A DNA stretch of 64,000 nucleotides from Nocardioides szechwanensis. Lineage in GTDB: Bacteria; Actinomycetota; Actinomycetes; Propionibacteriales; Nocardioidaceae. The notes beneath the pieces are model-generated. The model did no database searches. It saw only the letters and a list, made by a program, of their open reading frames with translations, and was not told the origin of the DNA. Positions within the stretch are counted from its first letter, which is position 1. Each line of letters opens with the position of its first letter. The DNA lies in the NCBI RefSeq assembly GCF_900103935.1, contig NZ_FNIC01000001.1:226306-290305 (forward strand), given 5' to 3'. The translations under genes and the position numbers were made by a program. This document shows positions 38,174 to 46,241 of the stretch, in pieces.

Positions 38174-38746
38174 ATGGGGCTCTGGCAGGCGATCACCGGA
38201 CGCACGCGGCCCAAGCAGGCCGACCTCGACGCCCTCTTCCTCATCCCGAGCGCGGCGATCACCCTCCAGACCGCGATCGGGCTGACGCCGACCGGGGTCG
38301 GCTCGGTCTGCTACCGAGCCGCGGCCGGCGCGGGCTTCGCCGACACCCAGCAGGACGTCGTCGCGCTGATCACCGGTGCCGTCGACGCTCCCGAGGTCGC
38401 CGTGACCGGTGACGAGTTCGGCTTCACCTGGCTGACCGTCCACCGCGAGGCCTCCGACGTCGGCGGGCTGTGCACCGACCTCCACGCGGTCAACACCACC
38501 CTGGAGGCCGAGGGCTTCGGGCCCTCCCTGCTGTGCTCGCTGGTCCCGTTCGCCGACTCGTCGGGCCGCCGGGTCGGCCTGGTCTACCTTTACAAGCAGG
38601 CGTCGTTCTACCCCTTCGCGCCCAGCGGCCCGCAGCAGCGCGACAACCTGCTCGAGATCCAGGTCCGCGACACCCTGGCCGCCGAGATCCCGATCGAGCA
38701 GGACCTCTCGCGCTGGCTGGCCCTGTGGGGCGCGCCCGGCCTGTGA
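38174..38746 (+). CDS. pspAB: PspA-associated protein PspAB
   Basis: 190 residues, soluble. MGLWQAITGRTRPKQADLDALF and the C-terminal GLVYLYKQASFYPFAP match the actinobacterial PspAB family encoded with pspA and htpX. The biochemical role is unknown. ATG 38174 is ten bases after the htpX stop. The usual third partner, PspAA, is not seen between pspA and htpX. It ends tail to tail with nadA, six bases apart. Confidence 0.85.
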   Translation: MGLWQAITGRTRPKQADLDALFLIPSAAITLQTAIGLTPTGVGSVCYRAAAGAGFADTQQDVVALITGAVDAPEVAVTGDEFGFTWLTVHREASDVGGLCTDLHAVNTTLEAEGFGPSLLCSLVPFADSSGRRVGLVYLYKQASFYPFAPSGPQQRDNLLEIQVRDTLAAEIPIEQDLSRWLALWGAPGL

Positions 38747-38752
38747 GCCGCC

Positions 38753-39937
38753 TCAGTCGCGGTGGGACTTGCCCGGCAGGTCGAGCATCCGCTGCAACGC
38801 CACCAACGCGTGGCGCTCGGTCTCGTCGTCGACGTCGATCTGGTTGACCACCATGCCCTTGACCAGCGACTCCAGCGCCCACACCAGGTGGGGGAGGTCG
38901 ATCCGGTTCATGGTGGAGCAGTAGCAGACGTTCTTCTCGAGGAAGACGATGTTCTTGTCCGGGTGGTCGTTGGCGAGCCGCTTGACCAGGTTGAGCTCGG
39001 TGCCGATCGCCCACGACGAGCCGGCCGGGGCCGCCTCGATCGTCTTGATGATGAACTCCGTGGAGCCGACCAGGTCGGCCTTGAGGACCACCTCGTGGGT
39101 GCACTCGGGGTGCACCAGGATCTGGATGCCGGGGACGGTCGCGCGCAGCTTGTCGACGACCTCGGGCGTGAAACGGCCGTGCACCGAGCAGTGGCCCTTC
39201 CACAGGATCATCGTGGCGTCGGCGAGCTGCTGGGTGGTCAGGCCGCCGTTGGGCTTCTGCGGGTCCCACACGACGCAGTCGTCGAGGGTCAGGCCCATCT
39301 TGAGCACGGCCGTGTTGCGGCCGAGGTGCTGGTCGGGGAAGAACAGGACCTTGCCGCCGCCGTCGAGGTGCGCCTTCTGGTCGAAGGCCCACTCCAGCGC
39401 CATCTCGGCGTTGGAGGAGGTGCACACGATGCCGCCGTTGCGGCCGCAGAACGCCTTGATGTCGGCGCTGGAGTTCATGTAGGTGACCGGTACGACGGCG
39501 TCCTGGACGCCGGCCTCCGCGAGGGCGTCCCACGCGTCCTCGACCTGGCTGAGCACGGCCATGTCGGCCATCGAGCAGCCGGCGGACAGGTCGGGCAGGA
39601 CGACCTTCTGGTGCGGCCCGGTGAGGATGTCGGCCGACTCGGCCATGAAGTGGACCCCGCAGAACACGATGTACTCCGCCTCGGGGCGGCCGGCCGCGTC
39701 GCGCGCGAGCTTGAAGGAGTCACCGGTGACGTCCGCGAACTGGATGACCTCGTCGCGCTGGTAGTGGTGGCCCAGCACGAACACCCGCTCGCCGAGCGTG
39801 TCCTTGGCGGCCCGGGCGCGCTCGACCAGCGCCGGGTCGGACGCCGGCGGCAGGTCACCCGGACACTCCACACCCCGCTCGGACGTCAGGTCGACGCCGC
39901 GGCCGAGTGGCAGGAGGGGGAGGTCGACGGTGGTCAT
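38753..39937 (-). CDS. nadA: Quinolinate synthase NadA
   Basis: 394 residues. NadA condenses iminoaspartate with DHAP to quinolinate for NAD synthesis and needs a 4Fe-4S cluster. VFVLGHHYQRDEVIQFAD, the cluster cysteines (FCGVHFMAE; HPECTHEV; VCYCSTMNRID) and DLSAGCSMADM are seen. nadB and nadC are not in the window. ATG 39937 lies six bases after a TAGGAT box, so the mRNA is probably leaderless. Confidence 0.96.
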   Translation of the reverse strand: MTTVDLPLLPLGRGVDLTSERGVECPGDLPPASDPALVERARAAKDTLGERVFVLGHHYQRDEVIQFADVTGDSFKLARDAAGRPEAEYIVFCGVHFMAESADILTGPHQKVVLPDLSAGCSMADMAVLSQVEDAWDALAEAGVQDAVVPVTYMNSSADIKAFCGRNGGIVCTSSNAEMALEWAFDQKAHLDGGGKVLFFPDQHLGRNTAVLKMGLTLDDCVVWDPQKPNGGLTTQQLADATMILWKGHCSVHGRFTPEVVDKLRATVPGIQILVHPECTHEVVLKADLVGSTEFIIKTIEAAPAGSSWAIGTELNLVKRLANDHPDKNIVFLEKNVCYCSTMNRIDLPHLVWALESLVKGMVVNQIDVDDETERHALVALQRMLDLPGKSHRD

Positions 39938-39943
39938 GGCTCG

Positions 39944-39949
39944 ATCCTA
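39944..39949 (-). promoter_or_regulatory. -10 box for nadA
   Basis: TAGGAT on the minus strand, six bases before ATG 39937. Confidence 0.5.
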
Positions 39950-39966
39950 GTTCGGTAGGCGGAGCC

Positions 39967-40848
39967 TCAGAGGAGGGCACCGTTGTGAACGTACGGCGAG
40001 GGTGGCGTCATTCCCCGGAGCCCGAGGTAGCCCTCCGCGTGCAGCTCCAGGCGGACCGCCATACCGATGTCGACGGCCCACTCGTTGGCCGCGGTCAGGT
40101 GGGGGATGGTCTGCTCGGCGGGGCCGTCGGCGATCACCGCCCACAGCAGCCGGGACGCCGTGCCCCGGTTGGTCGCGGCGAGCAGCTGGAGCCGGCTCTG
40201 GTCGTCGACGTAGGCGTAGCCCGAGCCGGTGGTCGAGTCGGACACCAGCAGCCGCCACATGCCCTGCATCAGCGCGTGGTCGGGCCCGTGTGCCGCCCCA
40301 CGGACCTGCCGGTCGATCGAGTCCAGCTGGTCGGTGTCGCCCGGTGTGCCCTCGCGGACCTTCTCCACGACCGGGATCGCGGTCCGGTCGACGGTGCCGG
40401 TGAGGAACATCTGCGGGTGCAGCGAGAAGCCGGCCAGCCGGTAGCGCCGCGCCGACCTGGGGTCGCTGCCCGCGGACAGCATCCCGCGCAGGCAGCCCCG
40501 GCCGTGGTGCATCGCCGCCTCCAGCAGCTGGCGCCCGATGCCGCGTGACTGCGACCCCGGCCGGACGGCGTACGTCGCGAGGCACCAGGTCTTGTCGCGC
40601 ACGAACGAGGTGGCCATCCCGATCATCCCGGTGTCGTCGTCGGCGACCCAGCAGCCACCGGGATCGGTCTCCACGAAGTGACGGGTGCGGACCACCCACG
40701 CCGCGCGCCGCGCCTCGGAGCGGTCCTGTGGCTCGGGCCAGGAGCGGCGCTGCATGCGCTGGTCCAGGTCGAGGAAGCTCTCCCCGCTCAGGCGCTCCAC
40801 GACGGGCACGTCGTCGGGACGCATCGGCCTGATCGTCACCTCGGTCAT
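39967..40848 (-). CDS. GNAT family N-acetyltransferase (two-domain)
   Basis: 293 residues. The N-terminal GNAT domain has TIRPMRPDDVPVVERL and the CoA loop YAVRPGSQSRGIGRQLLEAA; a second, weaker GNAT-like half follows (GYAYVDDQSRLQLLAATN). The substrate is unknown. ATG 40848 follows a TAGGGT box by six bases, so a leaderless start. It is divergent from the glycerate kinase gene with only 34 bases between the start codons. Confidence 0.82.
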   Translation of the reverse strand: MTEVTIRPMRPDDVPVVERLSGESFLDLDQRMQRRSWPEPQDRSEARRAAWVVRTRHFVETDPGGCWVADDDTGMIGMATSFVRDKTWCLATYAVRPGSQSRGIGRQLLEAAMHHGRGCLRGMLSAGSDPRSARRYRLAGFSLHPQMFLTGTVDRTAIPVVEKVREGTPGDTDQLDSIDRQVRGAAHGPDHALMQGMWRLLVSDSTTGSGYAYVDDQSRLQLLAATNRGTASRLLWAVIADGPAEQTIPHLTAANEWAVDIGMAVRLELHAEGYLGLRGMTPPSPYVHNGALL

Positions 40849-40854
40849 GTCCCG

Positions 40855-40860
40855 ACCCTA
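40855..40860 (-). promoter_or_regulatory. -10 box for the GNAT gene
   Basis: TAGGGT on the minus strand, six bases before ATG 40848. The opposite promoter for glycerate kinase lies ten bases away. Confidence 0.5.
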
Positions 40861-40869
40861 GGAGTCGGA

Positions 40870-40875
40870 CAGGAT
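40870..40875 (+). promoter_or_regulatory. -10 box for glycerate kinase
   Basis: CAGGAT, seven bases before ATG 40883. It overlaps the ATG at 40874, arguing that 40883 is the real start. Confidence 0.4.
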
Positions 40876-40882
40876 GGTCCGC

Positions 40883-41968
40883 ATGCGAGTTCTCGTGGCG
40901 CCCGACAAGTTCGCCGGCACCCTCACCGCCGTCGAGGCGGCCGCCGCCATCGCCGAGGGCTGGGCACGCCGCGCGCCGGGCGACGAGCTGGACCTCGCGC
41001 CGATGTCCGACGGTGGCCCCGGCTTCGTCGACGTCCTCCACGCCGCCCTCGGGGGTGAGCTGCTGGCCGTGACCGTCGAGGGCCCGTTCGGGACACCGAC
41101 CCCGGCCACCGTGCTGGTCGCCGACGGCACCGCCTACATCGAGACCGCCCAGGCCTGCGGCATCCAGCTGACCAAGGGCGAGGGCGCCGAGCTGGCCACC
41201 ACCATCGGGGTGGGCGAGCTGCTGATCGCGGCCCTCGACACCGGTGCCCACACCGTCGTCGTCGGCCTCGGGGGCAGCGGCACCAACGACGGGGGCGCCG
41301 GCCTGCTCGAGGCGCTGGGCGCCACCGCCGACGTCGAGCTCGGCTGCGGCCCCATGAACCTGGACGGCATCCGGTCCGTCGACCTGGCGCCGGCCCGGGC
41401 CCGGGTGGGCGACGTGGTGCTCGTCGCGGCCACCGACGTGGACACGACGCTGACCGGGCTGTTCGGCGCCACCAAGACGTTCGGCCCCCAGAAGGGGCTG
41501 GCCGAGGACATGATGCTCCTGGTCGACGGCTGCCTCGAGCAGCTCGCCGTCGCCACTGACCGTCGTACCTCGCTGGAGAAGGGCGCCGGAGCCGCCGGAG
41601 GTCTGGGCTTCGCCCTGATGCTCCTCGGCGCGACCCGGGCACCGGGCATCGAGCTGGTCGCCGACGCCGTCGACCTGGCGGCGCGTGCCGGCAAGGCCGA
41701 CCTGGTCGTGACCGGCGAGGGAGCCTTCGACTTCTCCAGCCGTTCCGGCAAGGTGCCGTACGGCGTCGCCACCATCGCCCAGGACGCGTTGCGGCCGTGC
41801 GTGGCGCTGGCCGGGCAGGTGCTGGTCGGCTCGCGGGAGATGCGCGCCCTCGGCGTGGAGTCGGCGTACTCGCTGGTCGACCTGGTGGGGGAGGAGCGCG
41901 CGTTCGCCGATCCCGCGGGGTCCCTGGCGGCCCTGGCCGAACGGACCGCACGCACGTGGTCAAGGTGA
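40883..41968 (+). CDS. Glycerate kinase
   Basis: 361 residues. MRVLVAPDKFAGTLTAVEAA is the standard N-terminus; SDGGPGFVDVL and VGLGGSGTNDGGAGLLEALG follow, and the nucleotide site has VTGEGAFDFSSRSGKVPYGVA. It phosphorylates D-glycerate with ATP. The start 40883 is preferred over 40874 because of family N-termini and the -10 box position. The order glycerate kinase, HesB-like protein, PfkB kinase near ctaC is also known from mycobacteria. Confidence 0.9.
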   Translation: MRVLVAPDKFAGTLTAVEAAAAIAEGWARRAPGDELDLAPMSDGGPGFVDVLHAALGGELLAVTVEGPFGTPTPATVLVADGTAYIETAQACGIQLTKGEGAELATTIGVGELLIAALDTGAHTVVVGLGGSGTNDGGAGLLEALGATADVELGCGPMNLDGIRSVDLAPARARVGDVVLVAATDVDTTLTGLFGATKTFGPQKGLAEDMMLLVDGCLEQLAVATDRRTSLEKGAGAAGGLGFALMLLGATRAPGIELVADAVDLAARAGKADLVVTGEGAFDFSSRSGKVPYGVATIAQDALRPCVALAGQVLVGSREMRALGVESAYSLVDLVGEERAFADPAGSLAALAERTARTWSR

Positions 41969-42046
41969 AACGACTTCGTCGTTCCATTGGGAGTTGTGGA
42001 GTGACTTCGTCACTCCATTGGGAGTACTCGCTTCGCTCGTACTCCC
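41969..42046 (+). repeat. Three hairpins in a row, two of them direct repeats
   Basis: Directly after the glycerate kinase stop. Hairpin 1: AACGAC-TTC-GTCGTT (41969-41983). Hairpin 2: TGGAGTGAC-TTC-GTCACTCCA (41997-42017). Hairpin 3: GGGAGTAC-N11-GTACTCCC (42020-42046). The first two are followed by CCATTGGGAGT, so the repeat unit is about 31 bases. Probably a terminator cluster or an intergenic repeat before erpA. The rest of the gap (42047-42143) holds the erpA promoter region, with no gene seen. Confidence 0.6.
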
Positions 42047-42143
42047 GGTCAGGCATGAGGGTGTCGGCGGGGGCAGAGGAATAACCCCCGGTGTGCGACC
42101 ATTGAACTGGTAAGAAACCCGCACACTGACTGGGAGTCACCAC

Positions 42144-42506
42144 ATGACTGAGCAGCTCGAGACCATCGAAGAGCGCCGCACCGACCAGATCAACCTGAGC
42201 CCGGTCGCTGCCACCAAGGTGAAGAGCCTCCTCGAGCAGGAGGGACGCGACGACCTCCAGCTGCGCATCTCCGTGCAGCCCGGCGGCTGCAGCGGCCTTC
42301 GCTACCAGCTGTTCTTCGACGAGCGCACGCTCGACGGCGACGTCGTCACCGCCTTCGAGAGCGTCAACGTCGTCGTCGACCGGATGAGCGTCCCCTACCT
42401 CAACGGCGCGATGATCGACTTCGTCGACAGCATCGAGAAGCAGGGCTTCACCATCGACAACCCCAACGCCACGGGGTCCTGCGCGTGTGGAGACTCCTTC
42501 CACTGA
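42144..42506 (+). CDS. erpA: Iron-sulfur cluster insertion protein (HesB/IscA/ErpA type)
   Basis: 120 residues. The three cluster cysteines are in place: Cys49 in QPGGCSGLRYQL and Cys113/Cys115 in GSCACGDSFH. A-type carriers hand Fe-S clusters to apoproteins. Nearby clients could be NadA and the Rieske protein, and the cysteine desulfurase/TusA pair lies 1.4 kb away. GGGAG precedes the ATG. A strong terminator follows. Confidence 0.93.
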   Translation: MTEQLETIEERRTDQINLSPVAATKVKSLLEQEGRDDLQLRISVQPGGCSGLRYQLFFDERTLDGDVVTAFESVNVVVDRMSVPYLNGAMIDFVDSIEKQGFTIDNPNATGSCACGDSFH

Positions 42507-42524
42507 GCGCAGCAAGACCCAAGC

Positions 42525-42559
42525 AACAGCCCCCGCCGTGACTCACGGCGGGGGCTGTT
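42525..42559 (+). terminator. Strong terminator after erpA
   Basis: A perfect 17-bp inverted repeat (arm AACAGCCCCCGCCGTGA) with a one-base centre, followed by TC. It starts 18 bases after the erpA stop. Confidence 0.85.
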
Positions 42560-42566
42560 TCGTCCA

Positions 42567-42599
42567 ACAGGCCCGAAAAGGGAGAGGAGTAGGGCCTGT
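42567..42599 (-). terminator. Possible terminator of the small minus-strand gene
   Basis: ACAGGCCC and GGGCCTGT around a 17-base loop, downstream of the gene ending at 42627. Confidence 0.35.
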
Positions 42600-42626
42600 C
42601 GACACTCGGCTCAGTCGGTCAGTCGG

Positions 42627-42857
42627 TCAGTCGAGGTGGAGCTGGAGCGCGTTGGCCAGCCGGGTGGCGGCGTCGGAGATCCGGATCTCCCGCTTGGGGA
42701 TCTCGCGCGGGAAGTCCTCGAAGTGGATGCTCGGCGCCGGCAGCACGGCGCTCTCGGCGGCACGAGCCAGGCGGGCCTCGAAGCGGAGGTTGCGGCTGAC
42801 CGCTTCGCAGTCGGCGTGCATCTCCTGGGGGCTCGTGAGCTCCTCGTATGGCGTCAT
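42627..42857 (-). CDS. Small conserved-looking protein of unknown function
   Basis: 76 residues, no signal or membrane segment, no family recognised. It is rich in charged residues (HADCEAVSRNLRFEARLARA; DFPREIPKREIRISDAATRL). It is probably a real gene: the ATG at 42857 lies six bases after a TAGCGT box, the leaderless pattern seen across the window, and a short hairpin follows it. Three tandem GTCAGTCG-like units (42611-42634) overlap its stop codon. Confidence 0.6.
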   Translation of the reverse strand: MTPYEELTSPQEMHADCEAVSRNLRFEARLARAAESAVLPAPSIHFEDFPREIPKREIRISDAATRLANALQLHLD

Positions 42858-42863
42858 GGTCCG

Positions 42864-42869
42864 ACGCTA
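42864..42869 (-). promoter_or_regulatory. -10 box for the small minus-strand gene
   Basis: TAGCGT on the minus strand, six bases before ATG 42857. Confidence 0.45.
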
Positions 42870-42906
42870 GGGGCTACTGCCGCGTAGCCCCAGCAGTACC
42901 CGTCGG

Positions 42907-42912
42907 TAGTGT
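42907..42912 (+). promoter_or_regulatory. -10 box for the PfkB kinase gene
   Basis: TAGTGT, eight bases before ATG 42921. This places the start at 42921 and not at the earlier in-frame codon at 42909, inside the box. Confidence 0.45.
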
Positions 42913-42920
42913 TCCGTGTC

Positions 42921-43901
42921 ATGACGTCTGGGTCTCTGCTGATCGCCGGTTCCATCGCGACCGACCACCTGATGACCTTCGGCGGCAAGTTCGCCGACTC
43001 CCTGGTGGTGGAGCAGCTCGACAAGCTCTCGGTCTCGTTCCTGGTCAACGACCTCGAGATCCGCCGGGGTGGTGTGGCCCCCAACATGTGCTTCGGCATG
43101 GGACGCCTCGGCCTCCGGCCGGTCCTGGTCGGCGCCGCCGGCGAGGACTTCTCCGACTACCGCTCCTGGCTGGAGCGCCACAACGTGGACTGCCAGTCGG
43201 TCCTGATCTCCTCGAGCCGGCACACCGCGCGCTTCGTGTGCACCACCGACGCGACCATGGCGCAGTTCGCGTCGTTCTACCCCGGCGCGATGAGCGAGGC
43301 CCGGCTGATCGAGCTCCAGCCGATCGTCGAGCGGGTCGGGACCCCGACCTACGTGCTGGTCGGAGCCGACGACCCCGACGCCATGCGCCGCCACACCCAC
43401 GAGTGCCGCCAGCGGGGCTACCCGTTCATCTCCGACTGCTCCCAGCAGCTGGCCTTCTCCGACGGCGAGCTGATCCGCGACCTCATCGACGGCGCCGCGA
43501 TCCTGTTCTCCAACGAGTACGAGTCGCACATGATCGAGCAGAAGACCGAGTGGTCGGCCGACGAGATCCTCGCGCGGGTCGGGACCCAGGTCACCACCCT
43601 CGGCGCCCAGGGTGTCCGGATCACCAGCAAGGACGCCGAGACGATCGAGGTAGCGGCCGCCAAGGACGTCGTGGCCGTCGAGCCCACCGGTGTAGGCGAC
43701 GCGTTCCGTTCCGGCTTCATCGCGGGCCTCAGCTGGGACCTCGGCCACGAGCGGGCGGCCCAGGTCGGCTGCGTGCTGGCGGCGTACGTCGTCGAGACGG
43801 TCGGAACCCAGGAGTACACGTTCACCCACGAGCAGTTCGTGGCCCGCGTGGAGCACTCCTACGGCGCCGAGGCCGCGGCCGACGTCGCCGCCCACCTCTA
43901 G
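42921..43901 (+). CDS. PfkB family carbohydrate/nucleoside kinase
   Basis: 326 residues. GSLLIAGSIATDHLMTFGG is the N-terminal strand; RRGGVAPNMCFGMGRLG is the substrate loop; VAVEPTGVGDAFRSGFIAG is the C-terminal signature, with the catalytic Asp. In mycobacteria the member beside ctaC and the HesB-like gene is an adenosine/carbohydrate kinase (AdoK/CbhK); gene order suggests the same protein here. The substrate is not proven. Confidence 0.88.
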   Translation: MTSGSLLIAGSIATDHLMTFGGKFADSLVVEQLDKLSVSFLVNDLEIRRGGVAPNMCFGMGRLGLRPVLVGAAGEDFSDYRSWLERHNVDCQSVLISSSRHTARFVCTTDATMAQFASFYPGAMSEARLIELQPIVERVGTPTYVLVGADDPDAMRRHTHECRQRGYPFISDCSQQLAFSDGELIRDLIDGAAILFSNEYESHMIEQKTEWSADEILARVGTQVTTLGAQGVRITSKDAETIEVAAAKDVVAVEPTGVGDAFRSGFIAGLSWDLGHERAAQVGCVLAAYVVETVGTQEYTFTHEQFVARVEHSYGAEAAADVAAHL

Positions 43902-43905
43902 GTCC

Positions 43906-44142
43906 CTAGGAGAGCCGCCGCACCACGAACCGCGGTGACCCGTCGTCGGCGGAGTCCTCACCGACGTACTCCTGGCCGCGCATCCGGCACCACGCTGGTA
44001 CGTCGTGCCGCGCGGCCGCGTCGGTGGCCACCACCGCCACCAGCTCACCCACGGCGACGTCGGTGAGGTGTCGCGCCAGCTCGATGATCGGCAGCGGGCA
44101 GAGCAGCTCACGACAGTCGAGCTCCAGCGCGGGCGCGGTCAC
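43906..44142 (-). CDS. TusA family sulfurtransferase
   Basis: 78 residues. The TusA signature is LDCRELLCPLPIIELAR, with the catalytic cysteine Cys15 in CPxP. TusA-like proteins accept sulfur as a persulfide. The GTG overlaps the stop of the cysteine desulfurase gene by four bases, so it very likely takes sulfur from that enzyme. The final acceptor (tRNA thiolation or cofactor synthesis) is unknown. Confidence 0.88.
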   Translation of the reverse strand: MTAPALELDCRELLCPLPIIELARHLTDVAVGELVAVVATDAAARHDVPAWCRMRGQEYVGEDSADDGSPRFVVRRLS

Positions 44143-45284
44143 AGCCCCACGTCCGCGCGGATCTCGGCGACCGCGCCGGGCAGCACCGCCAGGAAGGCCT
44201 CGACGTCGGCTTTGGTGGCGTCGCGGGTCAGCGAGAGCCGCAGGTTGCCGTGCGTGAGCGCCCCCATGGCCGCCAGCACGTGGCTCGGCTCGAGCGTCGA
44301 GGCCGTGCAGGCCGACCCGCTGGCCACGCCGAAGCCGCGCCGGTCGAGGGCGTGCACCAGCGCCTCGCCGTCGACGTACAGGAACGAGAACGTCACGAGG
44401 TGGGGGAGCCGGTCGACCGGGTCGCCGACGACGTCGGTGTCGGGGATCGCGGTGACCGCCGCGCGGACCCGGTCGACGAGCCGCGCCTGGCGAGCGCTGG
44501 TCTCGTCGCGCTCGGCGACCACGGCCTGCAGCGCCGCGGCGGCGGCCAGGGCAGCGGGCACGTTCTCGAAGCCGCTGGCGCGGGCGTCGACCCGGTCGTC
44601 ATGGGGGAAGGGGGAGACCCAGCGGGCGCCCTTGCGGACCAGGAGCACGCCCACCCCGGCAGGCCCGCCCCACTTGTGCGCCGAGGCGGCCGCGGCGGAC
44701 CACCCGTCGGGCAGGGGCGTGCGCCCGGCGGAGGCGCAGGCGTCGACGAACAGCGGAGTGCCGTCGAGCCGGGCGGCGACCTCGGCGACCGGCTGGGTGG
44801 TGCCCACCTCGTGGTTGGCCGACTGCACGGCCACGACCGCCGTCGGCCCGGCCCCGGCGGCGGCGATGACGTCGTCGACGCCCACCCGCCCCGCCGCGTC
44901 GACCGGCACCGAGCGGTGCTCGCCGGGCGCCCACGCCGCGGCGTGGAGGACCGAGGAGTGCTCGACCGCGGTGTGGACGATCGCGTCGCCCACCCGGGCG
45001 CGAGCCCGGTGCAGCCCGAGCAGTCCGCGGTGGACCGCGTCGGTGCCGGAGGACGTGAACGTCACCTCGTCGGCACGCACGCCCAGGGCCTCGGCCACGA
45101 CGGCGCGGGCGTTGTCGAGCAGCAGCCGCGCGCTGCGGCCGGGGCCGTGGAGCCGCCGCGGGTCGGCGTACCCCTGGTCGAGGGCGGCGAGCAGCGTGGC
45201 GCGGGCGGCCGGGTGGAGCGGCTCGGACGACGCGGAGTCGAGGTAGGTGGGGCCGGGCGTCGTGGCATCCGCGGCATTTGTCAC
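44139..45284 (-). CDS. Cysteine desulfurase (class V aminotransferase fold)
   Basis: 381 residues. TYLDSASSEPLHPAAR at the start, the HTAVEHSSVLHAA segment, the PLP-binding lysine in SAHKWGGPAGVGVL and the active-site cysteine in ASGSACTASTLEPSHVL define a NifS/IscS-type enzyme. It releases sulfur from cysteine for Fe-S clusters or thiolation, probably via the TusA-like protein. GTG 45284 follows a TAGCCT box by six bases, so a leaderless start. It is divergent from ctaC. Confidence 0.9.
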   Translation of the reverse strand: MTNAADATTPGPTYLDSASSEPLHPAARATLLAALDQGYADPRRLHGPGRSARLLLDNARAVVAEALGVRADEVTFTSSGTDAVHRGLLGLHRARARVGDAIVHTAVEHSSVLHAAAWAPGEHRSVPVDAAGRVGVDDVIAAAGAGPTAVVAVQSANHEVGTTQPVAEVAARLDGTPLFVDACASAGRTPLPDGWSAAAASAHKWGGPAGVGVLLVRKGARWVSPFPHDDRVDARASGFENVPAALAAAAALQAVVAERDETSARQARLVDRVRAAVTAIPDTDVVGDPVDRLPHLVTFSFLYVDGEALVHALDRRGFGVASGSACTASTLEPSHVLAAMGALTHGNLRLSLTRDATKADVEAFLAVLPGAVAEIRADVGL

Positions 45285-45290
45285 ACCTGG

Positions 45291-45296
45291 AGGCTA
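45291..45296 (-). promoter_or_regulatory. -10 box for the desulfurase-tusA operon
   Basis: TAGCCT on the minus strand, six bases before GTG 45284. Confidence 0.5.
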
Positions 45297-45333
45297 CCGG
45301 CGACCCGGTCCCTCACCGGGGCCCCGATTCGGA

Positions 45334-45339
45334 TAGTGT
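45334..45339 (+). promoter_or_regulatory. -10 box for the ctaC-ctaD-ctaF operon
   Basis: TAGTGT; transcription would start near 45346. An in-frame GTG at 45351 is close to that point, while GTG 45378 has a Shine-Dalgarno site. Confidence 0.45.
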
Positions 45340-45377
45340 TCGGCTTTGTCGTGACCGTCTTAGAGGAAGGCTCGTTC

Positions 45378-46241
45378 GTGGGTCTGCAACTCCCCGAGCG
45401 CAGGGCAGGATCTGGTGCCGTACGGCGCCGGATGTCGCTCCTCGCCCTGTCTGGCATCAGCCTCGTGGCCCTCGCCGGCTGCTCGTCCGACGGCTCCAGT
45501 GACCTGGAGCGTCTGGCGATGCCGGATCCCGGCACCGTCGAGGGCGAGTCGATCCTCTCGCTGTGGCAGGGCGCCTGGATCGCGGCCCTGATCACCGGAG
45601 TGATCGTGTGGGGCCTGATCTTCTACTCCGTGTGGCGGTTCCGCCGCCGCAGCGACGACGAGATCCCGGTGCAGACGCGCTACAACCTGCCGCTGGAGAT
45701 CTTCTACACGATCTTCCCGATCATCATGGTCGTGGTGTTCTTCTCCCACACCGTGCGGGTCCAGAACGAAGTCCTCGACGACGCCACGCCCGACAACACG
45801 ATCACCGTGGTCGGCCAGCAGTGGACCTGGACGTTCAACCACCCCTACGACGGGGAGAACGTCTGGGAGGGCGGCGACGGCAACCGGATCCCCACCCTGG
45901 TCCTGCCGGTCGACGAGACCACCCGCTTCGAGCTGCGCACGCCCGACGTGATCCACAGCTTCGGCATCCCCGGCTTCGTCATGAAGATGGACGTGATGCC
46001 GGGCCAGCAGAACCACTTCCAGGTCACGCCCAAGGAGATCGGCGACTACCGCGGCAACTGCTACGAGCTCTGCGGCGTCTACCACTCACGGATGCTGTTC
46101 AACGTCGAGGTCGTGTCCCGCGCCGACTACGACGCCTACCTCCAGGGCCTCGAGGAGGCCGGACAGGTGAGCGACGAGCCGATCATCGGTGGTTCCTACG
46201 CTGACGAACAGGTCGGCATCGAAGAGGGAGAGGCCGAATGA
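45378..46241 (+). CDS. ctaC: Cytochrome c oxidase subunit II (lipoprotein type)
   Basis: 287 residues. The signal ends at lipobox LVALAGC (Cys35). Two membrane helices follow (about 60-80 and 105-125), then the cupredoxin domain with the CuA ligands in [13 protein letters not shown] and an upstream His in [10 protein letters not shown]. It receives electrons from the bc1 complex. GTG 45378 was chosen for its GAGGAAGG site; GTG 45351 would add nine residues. Its stop overlaps the ctaD start by four bases. Confidence 0.94.
   Translation: MGLQLPERRAGSGAVRRRMSLLALSGISLVALAGCSSDGSSDLERLAMPDPGTVEGESILSLWQGAWIAALITGVIVWGLIFYSVWRFRRRSDDEIPVQTRYNLPLEIFYTIFPIIMVVVFFSHTVRVQNEVLDDATPDNTITVVGQQWTWTFNHPYDGENVWEGGDGNRIPTLVLPVDETTRFELRTPDVIHSFGIPGFVMKMDVMPGQQNHFQVTPKEIGDYRGNCYELCGVYHSRMLFNVEVVSRADYDAYLQGLEEAGQVSDEPIIGGSYADEQVGIEEGEAE

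Noticed and set aside
42611..42634. Tandem GTCAGTCG repeats that could suggest a CRISPR or VNTR
   Set aside because: Only about three 8-base units without spacers; a minor slippage tract at a gene end.
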